Position numbers and translations under genes: made by a program. A stretch of DNA of 60,139 nt, taken from positions 1 to 60,139 of IMG/VR virus record IMGVR_UViG_3300010885_037196. One strand, given 5' to 3'. Of this stretch, positions 1 to 11,161 are shown piece by piece; position 1 is the stretch's first letter; each line of letters begins with the position of its first letter. Below the pieces are notes generated by a model. It was not told where the DNA came from, searched no databases, and worked only from the letters and a program-made list of their open reading frames with translations. Origin of the DNA: a virus.

Positions 1-2
1 AT

Positions 3-62
3 CCGAAGGCACAGAAGTATCTCAAAGAGGAACTCCTGCAATGGATCAACAACTTAAAGTAA
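3..62 (+). CDS. 3' end of an unidentified gene (partial)
   Basis: Nineteen codons and a TAA read into the window in the frame starting at base 3 (ending QWINNLK). In T4 the gene in front of the scaffold gene 22 is the prohead protease gene 21, so this may be its C-terminus, but the fragment is too short to identify. A second frame (2-76) is also open and ends at the TAA at 74-76; I prefer the first because its composition looks more protein-like and its stop leaves room for the Shine-Dalgarno of the next gene. Confidence 0.4.
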   Translation, partial: PKAQKYLKEELLQWINNLK

Positions 63-81
63 CCAAAGGAGAATAAATCCT

Positions 82-1320
82 ATGGATAAAACTCTTGCCG
101 AACTTCTTGGACAAACAGGTCTCTCAACAGAGATCATGGAATCTCTTCAAGAAGCATTTTCTAAAAAAGTGGAAGAAGCCCGCGCTGAATCTGAATTGAA
201 TTTACGCGAAGAATTTGCACGTCGTTATGAACACGATAAAGCACACTTGGTTGAAGCCATGGATCGCATGTTAACTGATGTTATTACAACGCATGAAAGC
301 ACAAAAGCAGCCGAAGTAACGAAAGTTGTTGAAGCACGTAATGCATTCCGCACAGCAGTTAAAGAGCATCGTTCACAATATAAAGCGAAGCTTCGCGAAC
401 ATATGGGTTTAACTCGTAATTTCGCCATGGAACAACTTAATAAAGAAGTTTCTGCACTACGTTCTGAAAAGAAGTCTTTAGCAGAATCCAAGAAGATGAT
501 GGTTGCAGAACTTGCTTCACTAAAAGAAGCAGCATCTAAGCAACAAGCATCTCACTTGAAGAAAATTGACGAATTCGTTATTACGCAAGTTTCAAAAGAA
601 CTTCGCGAATTCAACGAAGATCATCGCGCACTAGTCGAAACACGCGCAAAACTGGTTGCTGAAGGCCGCAAGGCTCTAAAGGAAACACAGTCTAAGTTCA
701 TCAAATTCTCTGCTGCTAAAGTAGAACAAATGGTGAACGAAAACTTGAAGCGCGAGATGAAGCAGCTTCATGAAGACCTAGAATTGAATCGTCAGAACAT
801 GTTCGGACGCAGAATTTTCGAAGCCGTAGCCGCTGAATATATGACTAGCTATCTCTCAGAAGGAACAGAAGTTCGTAAGTTAAAGACAATGCTGGAAGGC
901 AAAAATCAAGAACTTGCAAACGTTTCTACTAAGCTCAACGAAGTTGAGAAGAGTACAGAAGTTGCTCGCCGCAAGGCAGTAATTGCTGAGGATCGCGCAA
1001 ATCGTAATGCAACAATGACAGAACTGCTCTCAAACCTTCGTGGTGAAAAGCGCGCAGTCATGGAAGGCATGTTGGAGACTGTGAAAACAGTAAACCTCCG
1101 CGATGCTTTCAACAAGCTACTCCCAGTTGTTCTCAGTGAGAGCAATCGTAAGCCATTAGCTTCAAAGAAGCTCATGGAAGGTAGCACCGAGAAGCGCACA
1201 TCCGCCGTCATTACGGGCGATCAGCGCAACAGCCGACTTTACGAAGCGCAAGCTGAAGTAGAAGTCGAAACAGATTCGGAACTAGCTCAAGTCGTAAGAC
1301 TAGCTGGTATCCAGAAGTAA
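82..1320 (+). CDS. 22: Prohead core scaffolding protein, T4 gp22-like
   Basis: A 412-residue protein, almost wholly charged and helical, with long coiled-coil stretches (about residues 20-290) rich in E, K, A and R and no recognisable enzyme domain. It lies 18 bases in front of the major capsid gene, the position of gene 22 in T4, where the scaffold forms the prohead core and is degraded by the prohead protease. It is longer than T4 gp22 (about 270 residues). The start has a strong AAAGGAG at 65-71, 10 bases upstream. The call rests on position, length and composition rather than a conserved motif; another coiled-coil core protein is possible. Confidence 0.75.
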   Translation: MDKTLAELLGQTGLSTEIMESLQEAFSKKVEEARAESELNLREEFARRYEHDKAHLVEAMDRMLTDVITTHESTKAAEVTKVVEARNAFRTAVKEHRSQYKAKLREHMGLTRNFAMEQLNKEVSALRSEKKSLAESKKMMVAELASLKEAASKQQASHLKKIDEFVITQVSKELREFNEDHRALVETRAKLVAEGRKALKETQSKFIKFSAAKVEQMVNENLKREMKQLHEDLELNRQNMFGRRIFEAVAAEYMTSYLSEGTEVRKLKTMLEGKNQELANVSTKLNEVEKSTEVARRKAVIAEDRANRNATMTELLSNLRGEKRAVMEGMLETVKTVNLRDAFNKLLPVVLSESNRKPLASKKLMEGSTEKRTSAVITGDQRNSRLYEAQAEVEVETDSELAQVVRLAGIQK

Positions 1321-1338
1321 ACAAGGAGTCATACTCAA

Positions 1339-2553
1339 ATGAATAAGTTATTTGAATCACAGTGGCAAGCCACTAAGAAGGCCCTCTGTGAAGGTGCAGA
1401 CCTTAAGAAAAACGCAGACGGCTCGGCCAACACAACCAAGCAAAAGGTTATGGAAACCGTTCTAGAAAATACACGTCGCGAATTGAAGTTGTTGGAGTCT
1501 GCTACAGCAGGCGCAACAAACGCAGCATCTGTCGCTACACTAAACAAGGTTATCTTGCCGGTCATCCGTCGCGTTATGCCTACCGTTATCGCAAACGAAA
1601 TCATCGGCGTTCAGCCAATGACTGGTCCAGTTGCTCAAATCCATACCCTCCGTGTTCGTTACGCTGATACCGTACCAACCGCAGGTGGTGGTATTTCGGC
1701 TGGTTCAGAAGCTTTGTCACCATTTGACATTGCTCGTTTCTACTCAGGTAATGAAAATACATCGATGCCAAAGGGCGCATCTACTCCTTCACTAGAAGGT
1801 CGTGCCGGTAATCGTTTGTCGATCCAAATCTTGAAGGAAGTTGTTGAAGCAAAGACTCGTAAGCTCAGCGCACGCTGGACTTTTGAAGCTGCTCAAGACG
1901 CTCAAGCTCAACAAGGCATCGACATTGAAGCAGAAATCATGGCTGCTTTGGCTCAGGAAATCACAGCAGAAATCGACCAAGAAATCTTGGTTTCTCTCCG
2001 TGCTCTTCCAGGTGCTCCAACAGCAATGTTCGACCAATCAGACGTTTCTGGTACACCAACATTCGTTGGCGACGTACACGCTGCTCTCGCTATCTTGATC
2101 AATCGTCAAGCTAACTTGATCGCTAGCCGCACACGTCGTGGCGCTGGTAACTGGGTAGTTGTTTCACCAACCGCTCTTACCATCCTCCAGTCAGCTACTA
2201 CATCAGCATTCGCTCGCACAACTGAAGGCGTTTTCGAAGCTCCAACAAACACAAAGTATGTCGGAACTCTAAACAACTCAATGCGCGTTTATGTTGACCA
2301 GTACGCTTCAGACGCAACACCAGTTCTCGTTGGTTACAAGGGCAACGAAATGGACGCAGCAGCATTCTACTGCCCATACGTTCCTTTGACATCTTCAGGC
2401 GTTGTCATCGATCCACAAACCTTCGAACCAGTCGTTTCGTTCCTTACACGTTACGGCTACATCGAATTGTCAAACACTGCGTCATCACTCGGTAACGCAG
2501 CAGACTTCCTCGGTCTCGTTGGAATCGATACAAACACACTTTCATTCATCTAA
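1339..2553 (+). CDS. 23: Major capsid protein, T4 gp23-like
   Basis: A 404-residue HK97-fold capsid protein. Recognisable gp23-family stretches are VILPVIRRVMP followed by GVQPMTGPVAQI (residues about 71-104), and KLSARWTFEAAQDAQA with GIDIEAEIM (about 174-200). In T4 the N-terminus of gp23 is removed by the prohead protease at an (L/I)xE site; LLE at residues 51-53, just before the conserved core, is the likely site here, with VLE at 41-43 as alternative. The start is preceded by AAGGAG at 1322-1327. It is shorter than T4 gp23 (521 residues), consistent with lacking some surface insertions. A strong terminator follows, so it ends the head transcription unit. Confidence 0.95.
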   Translation: MNKLFESQWQATKKALCEGADLKKNADGSANTTKQKVMETVLENTRRELKLLESATAGATNAASVATLNKVILPVIRRVMPTVIANEIIGVQPMTGPVAQIHTLRVRYADTVPTAGGGISAGSEALSPFDIARFYSGNENTSMPKGASTPSLEGRAGNRLSIQILKEVVEAKTRKLSARWTFEAAQDAQAQQGIDIEAEIMAALAQEITAEIDQEILVSLRALPGAPTAMFDQSDVSGTPTFVGDVHAALAILINRQANLIASRTRRGAGNWVVVSPTALTILQSATTSAFARTTEGVFEAPTNTKYVGTLNNSMRVYVDQYASDATPVLVGYKGNEMDAAAFYCPYVPLTSSGVVIDPQTFEPVVSFLTRYGYIELSNTASSLGNAADFLGLVGIDTNTLSFI

Positions 2554-2583
2554 TATTATTAGATTTAGGAAAATAAATAGAAA

Positions 2584-2613
2584 AAGGTCGAGAGAAATCT
2601 CGGCCTTTTTTTT
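2584..2613 (+). terminator. Rho-independent terminator after the capsid gene
   Basis: Stem AAGGTCGAGA / TCTCGGCCTT (10 pairs, one G-U) closed by a GAAA tetraloop at 2594-2597 and followed by a run of eight T (2606-2613). It lies 31 bases past the capsid stop and separates that very highly expressed gene from the homing endonuclease behind it. Confidence 0.92.
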
Positions 2614-2652
2614 GATTTGTATTTTTTAAATATAAATGATAAAATATAAATC

Positions 2653-4191
2653 ATGCTATATCGTTTAGAAAAGTTTATTTCAGAAAATGGTGCAAAACAT
2701 TGGAGTTTTGCTGCTAGAAAAGATAAAGAATTTTTAGCATGGGTTTATGAAAATACCAAAGATTTGCCAGAGACAACTGAATTTGCAACCCGCGTCTATT
2801 GCGCAGTTAACAATACTAGACCAATCTGTGAATTAGGCGGAGTTCGTAAACTAAAAAGTATAATGGACGGTTGGAAGTTTTGTGGAAAAACTGGAAATTG
2901 TCAATGTGCAGCAGAATCTGTTTCTAAAAATCTTAAAAAAACCCTTGACGAAAAAGGAGAGGATTGGAGAAAAGAAAGATTCGCCAAGGCCAAAGAAACC
3001 CTTTTAGAAAAAACTGGCGTCAATAATCCAGGACAAACATTAAATGCTAAACAAAAGCATTCTGATTTTTATGCAAATAGTGCATTAGTAGAACAGGCTG
3101 TAAAAAAATCAAAAAATACTATGATGGTATTATATGGTGTGGATAATGCTCTAAAATTACCAAATATAAACAGAAAAGAAATTTCTCGTATTAGATCAAA
3201 CATCAGTTCAGAAACAGCAATTGTCCTAGATGATCCAAAAAAATTATCAGAATTATTACAAACTAATTCTACCCTAAGTATTTCTAAATTGTTAAATGTA
3301 GATGTATCTACTATAAACAACTATGTTCTAAAATATGATATAAGAACTGAATATGGATCATCGTTTGAAGGAGAAATAGCACATTTCTTAAAATCAAATG
3401 ATTTGGAGTTTGTATCAAGAAGTCGAAGTATTATTGCGCCGTATGAAATTGATTTTTTTATTCCCAAATTCAATCTAGGTATAGAGTTCAATGGTCTTTA
3501 CTATCACTCATCCGCAGTAATTATAGACGATAAGCATCATAAAAAGTTTGTGTTATCACAGAACAATGGCATAAGACTGCTAATGGTTAATGAAGATGAA
3601 TGGGTAGAACGAGCGGACATTATAAAATCTAAAATACTAAACTTATGCAATAAATCAATCAGAGGAGTTGGTGCTAGAGAATTAAAAGTTTCTAGAATTA
3701 ATACGAAAGATGCCGCAGCTTTCATAGATAAACATCATATTCAAGGAAGACCTGGACCATGTAGTGATGCGTTTGGCGCAACTTTAAACGGAGAACTAGT
3801 TGCCGCTATAACCTTATCGCCACAAAGAGGGACTAATTCAATCGAAATGAATAGGTTCTGCACAGATGGTAGAGTGTTCGCGGGCGTGTTTTCAAAACTA
3901 GTAGCCGAAATGAGAAAAAGCATTTCCAAACCAATAATAACGTTTGCTGATCTTCGCTATAGCGATGGTGGGCTTTATAAAAAATGTGGTTTTGTAGAAG
4001 AATATACTATTAAGCCAGATTACAAATATGTAAAAAGAAATAAAACTTATCACAAATCTTTATTCACAAAATCTAAAATACAAAAAAAGTTCAACGTCGA
4101 TATGTCTAAAAAGACAGAACGAGAGGCAATGGAAGAACTTGGATATTCTAGAATTTATGATTGTGGAAAAATTAAATTTGTCTTGAAATAA
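2653..4191 (+). CDS. Free-standing homing endonuclease, EDxHD (Vsr-like / I-Bth0305I type)
   Basis: A 512-residue protein. Residues 50-85 hold a Cys cluster (C50, C59, C77, C83, C85), perhaps a zinc site. Two short repeats of the T-x-x-x-x-x-GVxN type (about 114-126 and 155-168) resemble DNA-contact repeats of phage mobile endonucleases. A helix-turn-helix-like segment (SISKLLNVDVSTINNYV) lies near 209-225. The nuclease core is at about 236-332: YEIDFFI (265-270), GIEFNGLYYHS (276-286) and a downstream HHKKF. A GNAT-like region follows (345-450), and the C-terminus has the GYSRIYDCG..KFVL ending seen in phage mobile endonucleases. It abuts the convergent gene behind it and has no visible own strong promoter. 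The insertion next to the capsid gene suggests homing into a conserved site. Confidence 0.85.
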   Translation: MLYRLEKFISENGAKHWSFAARKDKEFLAWVYENTKDLPETTEFATRVYCAVNNTRPICELGGVRKLKSIMDGWKFCGKTGNCQCAAESVSKNLKKTLDEKGEDWRKERFAKAKETLLEKTGVNNPGQTLNAKQKHSDFYANSALVEQAVKKSKNTMMVLYGVDNALKLPNINRKEISRIRSNISSETAIVLDDPKKLSELLQTNSTLSISKLLNVDVSTINNYVLKYDIRTEYGSSFEGEIAHFLKSNDLEFVSRSRSIIAPYEIDFFIPKFNLGIEFNGLYYHSSAVIIDDKHHKKFVLSQNNGIRLLMVNEDEWVERADIIKSKILNLCNKSIRGVGARELKVSRINTKDAAAFIDKHHIQGRPGPCSDAFGATLNGELVAAITLSPQRGTNSIEMNRFCTDGRVFAGVFSKLVAEMRKSISKPIITFADLRYSDGGLYKKCGFVEEYTIKPDYKYVKRNKTYHKSLFTKSKIQKKFNVDMSKKTEREAMEELGYSRIYDCGKIKFVLK

Positions 4192-4617
4192 CTATATTTT
4201 CAATCGCAAAAGAACCAGTTTTCTTTTATAATTTAACAAGTTCTTAACAACTATTTCTTGTCTGTATCCAGAGAATTCGTCAGTAGAATCTTTTTTCCAA
4301 TAACATTCTACATAAATTTTATTTTCGGCGCACCAATCCGCAAAATCAGATTTAAATATACAAGAATTATCCGCAATTTCTTCATTAGAAGGAATGCTAT
4401 CATATTCCTTTCTCCACAAAAAAATTAGCATTGTTCCATTGATATATAAATTAGTAGTATTCAAAAAAGCAAGTAGCGCATCAAAGTGCAAATACCAAAA
4501 AGAAAACTTGTGTGTAATATGGTTTAAAAAAGAATAGAAAACAAGAATATTACCAAGAATAGCAATAGATACTGCCGCAAACATTGGAAAGTTTTTCTTT
4601 AAAAAACTAATAGTCAT
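4192..4617 (-). CDS. Small membrane protein, unknown function
   Basis: A 141-residue protein I do not recognise. The N-terminal half is hydrophobic: one membrane segment at about residues 10-32 and one or two more at about 38-67. The C-terminal half is soluble, charged and contains DWCAEN and two Cys. Its ATG overlaps the stop of the Pth2-like gene by four bases (ATGA), so the two are translationally coupled. Its stop touches that of the convergent homing endonuclease with no gap. It could be an inner-membrane accessory protein; nothing here shows a role. Confidence 0.7.
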   Translation of the reverse strand: MTISFLKKNFPMFAAVSIAILGNILVFYSFLNHITHKFSFWYLHFDALLAFLNTTNLYINGTMLIFLWRKEYDSIPSNEEIADNSCIFKSDFADWCAENKIYVECYWKKDSTDEFSGYRQEIVVKNLLNYKRKLVLLRLKI

Positions 4618-5000
4618 AGGAAGCTCCGCAAAGCCCTCAGATCATCCCCTACAAGGCTTTCTTCGATTGGGCCTAGACCAAGGCATGTTATGCCCTTAAC
4701 GGCCTCATTGACGCTCCCATCGGCCTTGGTGCCCCGTTCTAGAACCAATCTAGTCCCGCAAATGCTTTCATACTTATTTTTAAGGGTTTCTAGTGCTTCT
4801 TCGGTATCGACCACTAGACAAATCTTGAATGCGCTGCCTTGGTTTTGATATGCAAGCGCATCTTCTGGAAAACGATTTACTGAATCCCAATAAGAATGAA
4901 GAAAACCGTGCGCAGCTTGCACAGCCATACGGCCACGGTTTCCATTCATATTTTTAACTGCTGGTAACAGCATAATGGCATATAGTTTGTGAACCATCAT
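4614..5000 (-). CDS. Peptidyl-tRNA hydrolase, Pth2 family
   Basis: A 128-residue protein with the Pth2 layout: an N-terminal beta strand (HKLYAIMLLP), then NRGRMAVQAAHGFLHSYW (residues 21-38), where the family has GKxxAQxxHA; a central strand KICLVVDTEEALETL; and the C-terminal GLGPIEESLVGDDLRAL. Pth2 enzymes release tRNA from stalled peptidyl-tRNA, recycling tRNA during translation. The usual Lys of the GK motif is Arg here, and the usual Asp-x-Gly-x-Thr turn reads ERGTKADGS, so catalysis should be tested rather than assumed. It lies downstream of the portal operon and is coupled to the membrane protein gene. Confidence 0.75.
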   Translation of the reverse strand: MMVHKLYAIMLLPAVKNMNGNRGRMAVQAAHGFLHSYWDSVNRFPEDALAYQNQGSAFKICLVVDTEEALETLKNKYESICGTRLVLERGTKADGSVNEAVKGITCLGLGPIEESLVGDDLRALRSFL

Positions 5001-5078
5001 ATTTTTCCTATAAAAAACTATGAGGGTATATTATTTTATTTTATGAATTTGTCAATGTATAAATCCAAAAATATTGGA

Positions 5079-5318
5079 TTATATGCCGAATCCACCACCA
5101 CCTTCTGCTTCAGGAGGAGAATACATTATTCCGATTAAATCTTCGTGTTTTAATTTCTCAAGCTTTTTAAGGGCACGCATTCTTTTAAGCCTATTTAAGG
5201 TAGATAACGTCAAGACAGGTTTTCTAGTATCGTCTAAATGACGCGCATTATATTGATCTTGTGATGGATCATAATATCCGGTTGATACACTATTTTTATC
5301 AAATTCGACTAATTTCAT
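5079..5318 (-). CDS. Small portal-linked protein, unknown
   Basis: A 79-residue protein starting 9 bases after the portal stop, clearly co-transcribed. Residues 1-30 are polar (KLVEFDKNSVSTGYYDPSQD); residues 35-65 form a basic helix (LNRLKRMRALKKLEKLK); the tail ends EGGGGFGI. In T4, small prohead-core genes 67 and 68 follow portal gene 20, so a head-assembly role is plausible from position, but I see no sequence match to them that I trust. Confidence 0.7.
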   Translation of the reverse strand: MKLVEFDKNSVSTGYYDPSQDQYNARHLDDTRKPVLTLSTLNRLKRMRALKKLEKLKHEDLIGIMYSPPEAEGGGGFGI

Positions 5319-5327
5319 TTTTATACC

Positions 5328-8300
5328 TTAAATCGGAGGCGCTTCTGCTGGAGAAGGAGGAGCAGCGCCTCCTGCTTCTCCACCTTCGGGTGGTTCTTCT
5401 GCGCCAGCTTCACCCAAATCTGGCTCTGGTTCAATGCCCAATCCTTGATCAGGTATACGAATACCAACGGACGATAAATCGCCATCTGGCTCACTTTCAG
5501 CAGGAGTTGTTCCTATTGTTTTCTTGAGCTTTCCCGCATTTTCTTCTGCCCACATTCGTTCATTTTCAATCAATTCTTCTTCAGATAGGTTCAAGAATCT
5601 TTTAAACTTAAATCGTTCAGAAAGTTTCTTGTTATCCGATAGTTGCTGATAAACTTGAACTTGCGCAGCATCGATTTCAATCTGTCTATATTTAGTGAAA
5701 TTCTGTGGTGGATTAAATCGTAATTCAAATAAGCTACTATCAATTTCAATACCGTTTTGTTTTAAGAACTTTTTAAAGTCTTTATCAAACATAGGAGCAA
5801 GCAATGATTGTAGTCTCATACAATACTTATTGAAACGAAATTCTTGAATTACGGCTGCGCCTAACTTGCCATCATTATAACTTGCGCCACCGCCTTGATC
5901 GGTATCTCCGCCCAATGCAAGATATGATGTCGGAATGCGAAGGGCACGAGCCATCTTCTTACTGAAAAATGTTAAGTCGCCAATTTCGCCAAGATTATCA
6001 CCACCAGGCAATGTTTCAACTTTTGATCCACGACCTTCTGCTGATTGTGCAAAGAAATAATCATCCATGATTGAATTTTTTACGAATATTCCACTCTCAA
6101 TTGCAAAAGTATGATAATTGTGCCAACGTTCTTTGCCATCAACCGTGATAGTTCCGACTTCAATTTCGTCATCCAACCATTCGATATTTGATACACGATG
6201 ATTATAGTTTGCAATTTTTCTTGTAAAATCTCTCCAACCAGAATAACCAGCCTTTTCGATGATTGAATCCAACTTCATTGGACTAATTTTATTAAAATCA
6301 ATTCTACAATTCATGTTTTCTTGAATTGGATTAACTTCCCTCATTTCATTGATAAAATTACTATCAATTGATAACATGCTCGCAGTTTCAATTCTACCCG
6401 TATTTTGAGCCTTAACTATATCAACAATAGTTTGAACCATTTTTTGTGATACGATGAGAGTTTGATTTTTATGACTTACTTTTCTATTAGCAATCGCTTT
6501 GTGAATTCTATCTTTTCCAGCCTGTGGATTTGCTTTGAAATATGCAGAGTTTGCTTTGCCAATTTTATTTCTCCATTCAGAAAAACTTTCTGGATTATTG
6601 ATTTTTTTATCAGCCATCCATTTTAAATTTATAATAGAAGAAAGTTCAGAAAACTTCTTTTTATCTTCTTCTGAAAAATTAGCATAGTACTTTTTCAAAC
6701 TATTACTAATTTTTGTTTTAACTCTAACCGACTCTTCTTCAGAAAGGTTATCCCAATAATCTTTTTTATTAAAAATGTGATAATCGCGATGATCAGTAAA
6801 ACCCATAAATGCAAGGTTTCTAGGATCATTATTATAGCGATTATAATCTTTATGATGAATCACGGTCTTTGTTTCAGAAATGTTTTCTGGTAAGAACGTA
6901 AATTGCTGATGTTTGTTTATGTTGCGGAAGAATTCTCCCACCATTCTATGAACGTATACCCATTTCTTTGAATCATGATCATATACTTGCGTATAAGTTC
7001 TTTCATTAGAAAGTTTGCGGTCAATATTCTTTTCACGAGTGTAGAAAGCAACAAGGCTATCCTCTATAGTAAGATTTTGTGCTTCAACAAATCCTTTTCC
7101 AAGAACTGGGATTTTATGATCTGGAGTACAAGTAAGTGTTTCTCCATTATCAAGCGTGATTTTTATAACTTTTGCCGACTTCTTTGTAACGCCCGCCCAA
7201 GTAATATTTCCTGGAACTATTTTTCCAGTAATGGGGTCACAACTATAAACCCAATTTTCTTTGCCGGATTTATATTCTTCAGTGAGTTCATATAATGATA
7301 ATGTTCTACCATCTAGCAAAGGAATCCTAGTATCCATTTTTAAACACAAAGGATTATATGCCGCATCTAGAATGGAATTTCCTCCACCCGTTCTATTTGG
7401 TATTCTTCTTTGGTGAATTTCGTTTTTAATTTGTTCGATATGAGATTTCGCTCTAATTGGCGGCATGTTACCAACATCAATATAAAAAATACGACGTTCG
7501 GGCGCACGTGATACTCGATAGATGATGATTGAATCTTCTAGTAATTCTTTTTGTTTATATGTTTTAAACACTGGTTCTAGAACAGATTGACCAAATGGCC
7601 AGTTAATGTCCATACCAACTGAAAGAGACAAATGGATTACATTCGTCGCATCAACTACTGATAATTCATTTGCAACCATACCCTGTTGTGCTCTAGGATC
7701 GCGATTACCACCTGCAAGTTGGAATACATTATTTGCCGATGCTTGTCCACCAGGAGACATTTGCGGACGGCTTCCTGGGACAAGACTAGTGCCAAATGGG
7801 GTTCTATATTGAGAAGGGTCTGCCGATTTCGTAGCAAACTTTGCCTGACGATTTAAATCTAATCCTCTTATAATATATTCATCTGGTTCTTTGCCAGCAG
7901 TATCATCTACTTTAACCATTTCAACAGAAAAATGGTCTATCCATAACCATTCAGCCGTTTCTGGATCACGTAAAAAGAATTGATCGCCATTCTTCATAGT
8001 CTGGCGGAAAACGTGCCATAATCGTTGTTTAAACTCGTTTAACTTTGTCCAAAGTTTTAAATTAGTTTTTATAAGCGTTACTTCAGTTTCAGTCGCTTCT
8101 TCGTTATAAACAACTTCAAATGGCTCATCATTTTGTTCTTCAGATTGAGTACAAAAATCGGCAATAGTGTCAAGAGCAGCATTAATATCACTGTCTCTAT
8201 CCATATCTTCATATTGATAATATCGTTGAATACGATTTGGGTGCCCCGCGTATACTTCTGGTAAGTAGCTAGCGTATTTTGAGCTACTTCCTGCCATTGT

Positions 8301-8390
8301 TCCGCCTTCTGTATTATTTACAGAAAACCCTTGATTATTAGATGACGAACTTCCGGTTTTTACAACCGAAAAATGTTTTTTCCAACTCAT
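5328..8390 (-). CDS. 20: Portal vertex protein, T4 gp20-like, interrupted by an intein
   Basis: A 1020-residue precursor. The N-extein (1-348) and C-extein (773-1020) join into a 596-residue portal. gp20-type stretches include YYQYEDMDRDSDINAALD (57-74), MKNGDQFFLRDPETAEWLWID (132-152), RVSRAPERRIFYIDVGNMPP (292-311), and, after the intein, MDDYFFAQSAEGRGSKVETLPGG (the T4 motif is nearly identical). The portal is the unique capsid-vertex dodecamer for DNA packaging and tail joining. The intein lies between NPL and SIMDDYFF, at the conserved site directly in front of the DYFFAQ motif. The C-terminus is Pro/Gly/Glu-rich. Upstream on the same strand a TATAAATA late promoter lies at 8419-8426. 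Unlike T4, the gene is far from the capsid gene and on the other strand. Confidence 0.95.
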   Translation of the reverse strand: MSWKKHFSVVKTGSSSSNNQGFSVNNTEGGTMAGSSSKYASYLPEVYAGHPNRIQRYYQYEDMDRDSDINAALDTIADFCTQSEEQNDEPFEVVYNEEATETEVTLIKTNLKLWTKLNEFKQRLWHVFRQTMKNGDQFFLRDPETAEWLWIDHFSVEMVKVDDTAGKEPDEYIIRGLDLNRQAKFATKSADPSQYRTPFGTSLVPGSRPQMSPGGQASANNVFQLAGGNRDPRAQQGMVANELSVVDATNVIHLSLSVGMDINWPFGQSVLEPVFKTYKQKELLEDSIIIYRVSRAPERRIFYIDVGNMPPIRAKSHIEQIKNEIHQRRIPNRTGGGNSILDAAYNPLCLKMDTRIPLLDGRTLSLYELTEEYKSGKENWVYSCDPITGKIVPGNITWAGVTKKSAKVIKITLDNGETLTCTPDHKIPVLGKGFVEAQNLTIEDSLVAFYTREKNIDRKLSNERTYTQVYDHDSKKWVYVHRMVGEFFRNINKHQQFTFLPENISETKTVIHHKDYNRYNNDPRNLAFMGFTDHRDYHIFNKKDYWDNLSEEESVRVKTKISNSLKKYYANFSEEDKKKFSELSSIINLKWMADKKINNPESFSEWRNKIGKANSAYFKANPQAGKDRIHKAIANRKVSHKNQTLIVSQKMVQTIVDIVKAQNTGRIETASMLSIDSNFINEMREVNPIQENMNCRIDFNKISPMKLDSIIEKAGYSGWRDFTRKIANYNHRVSNIEWLDDEIEVGTITVDGKERWHNYHTFAIESGIFVKNSIMDDYFFAQSAEGRGSKVETLPGGDNLGEIGDLTFFSKKMARALRIPTSYLALGGDTDQGGGASYNDGKLGAAVIQEFRFNKYCMRLQSLLAPMFDKDFKKFLKQNGIEIDSSLFELRFNPPQNFTKYRQIEIDAAQVQVYQQLSDNKKLSERFKFKRFLNLSEEELIENERMWAEENAGKLKKTIGTTPAESEPDGDLSSVGIRIPDQGLGIEPEPDLGEAGAEEPPEGGEAGGAAPPSPAEAPPI
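6075..7346 (-). mobile_element. Intein with HNH endonuclease inside the portal gene
   Basis: Codons 349-772 of the portal precursor (424 residues). It begins with Cys349 (CLKMDTRIPLLDGRTL), has a block-B TPDH motif (422-425), and ends GIFVKN with Ser773 as the first C-extein residue. The central region carries an HNH nuclease: IHHKDYNRYNNDPRNLAF (511-528) and a later H..YH (about 533-537). The penultimate residue is Lys rather than the usual His. Splicing should restore an unbroken gp20 sequence. Confidence 0.93.
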
Positions 8391-8418
8391 GATATTCCAA
8401 ACTAATTATGTATAGTTA

Positions 8419-8426
8419 TATTTATA
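8419..8426 (-). promoter_or_regulatory. T4-type late promoter (TATAAATA) for the portal gene
   Basis: The minus strand reads TATAAATA, the exact T4 late -10 octamer recognised by gp55, 28 bases in front of the portal ATG (8390). It lies between the stop of the tape-measure-like gene and the portal start. Confidence 0.75.
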
Positions 8427-8433
8427 CCATATT

Positions 8434-11061
<2,628 letters not shown>

Positions 11062-11088
11062 TTTTCAAATTTATATTGTACTATAAAG

Positions 11089-11096
11089 TATTTAGG
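11089..11096 (-). promoter_or_regulatory. Late promoter variant (CCTAAATA) for the tape-measure-like gene
   Basis: The minus strand reads CCTAAATA 27 bases in front of the ATG at 11061. The same octamer recurs in front of other structural genes here, so I read it as a phage-specific form of the T4 TATAAATA late promoter. Confidence 0.6.
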
Positions 11097-11125
11097 ACTA
11101 CAATTAAGGTATAATATAATACGCA

Positions 11126-11133
11126 TATAAATA
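11126..11133 (+). promoter_or_regulatory. T4-type late promoter (TATAAATA) for the gp26-like operon
   Basis: TATAAATA lies 28 bases in front of the ATG at 11162 and AGGAA at 11151-11155 is the ribosome site. Together with the CCTAAATA at 11089-11096 on the other strand it forms a divergent late promoter region. Confidence 0.75.
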
Positions 11134-11161
11134 ACTTAGGATTTAATTACAGGAACTTATA

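Noticed and set aside
2-76. Alternative partial frame at the left edge
   Set aside because: Open, but its composition is less protein-like and its stop overlaps the ribosome site of the scaffold gene; the frame at 3-62 is preferred.
2631-2652. TATAAATG and TATAAATC in front of the homing endonuclease as late promoters
   Set aside because: Neither has the full TAAATA core, and the second touches the start codon; AT-rich chance matches are likely.
4192-4617. DWCAEN of the membrane protein as a distant FKLxW-family member
   Set aside because: Only the W-C-x-x-N part fits; the FKLxW ending is missing and the N-terminus is a membrane domain.
5062-5080. AATCCAA / TTGGATT hairpin beside the small portal-linked gene
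   Set aside because: A seven-pair AT-rich stem without a clear T-run; too weak to call a terminator.
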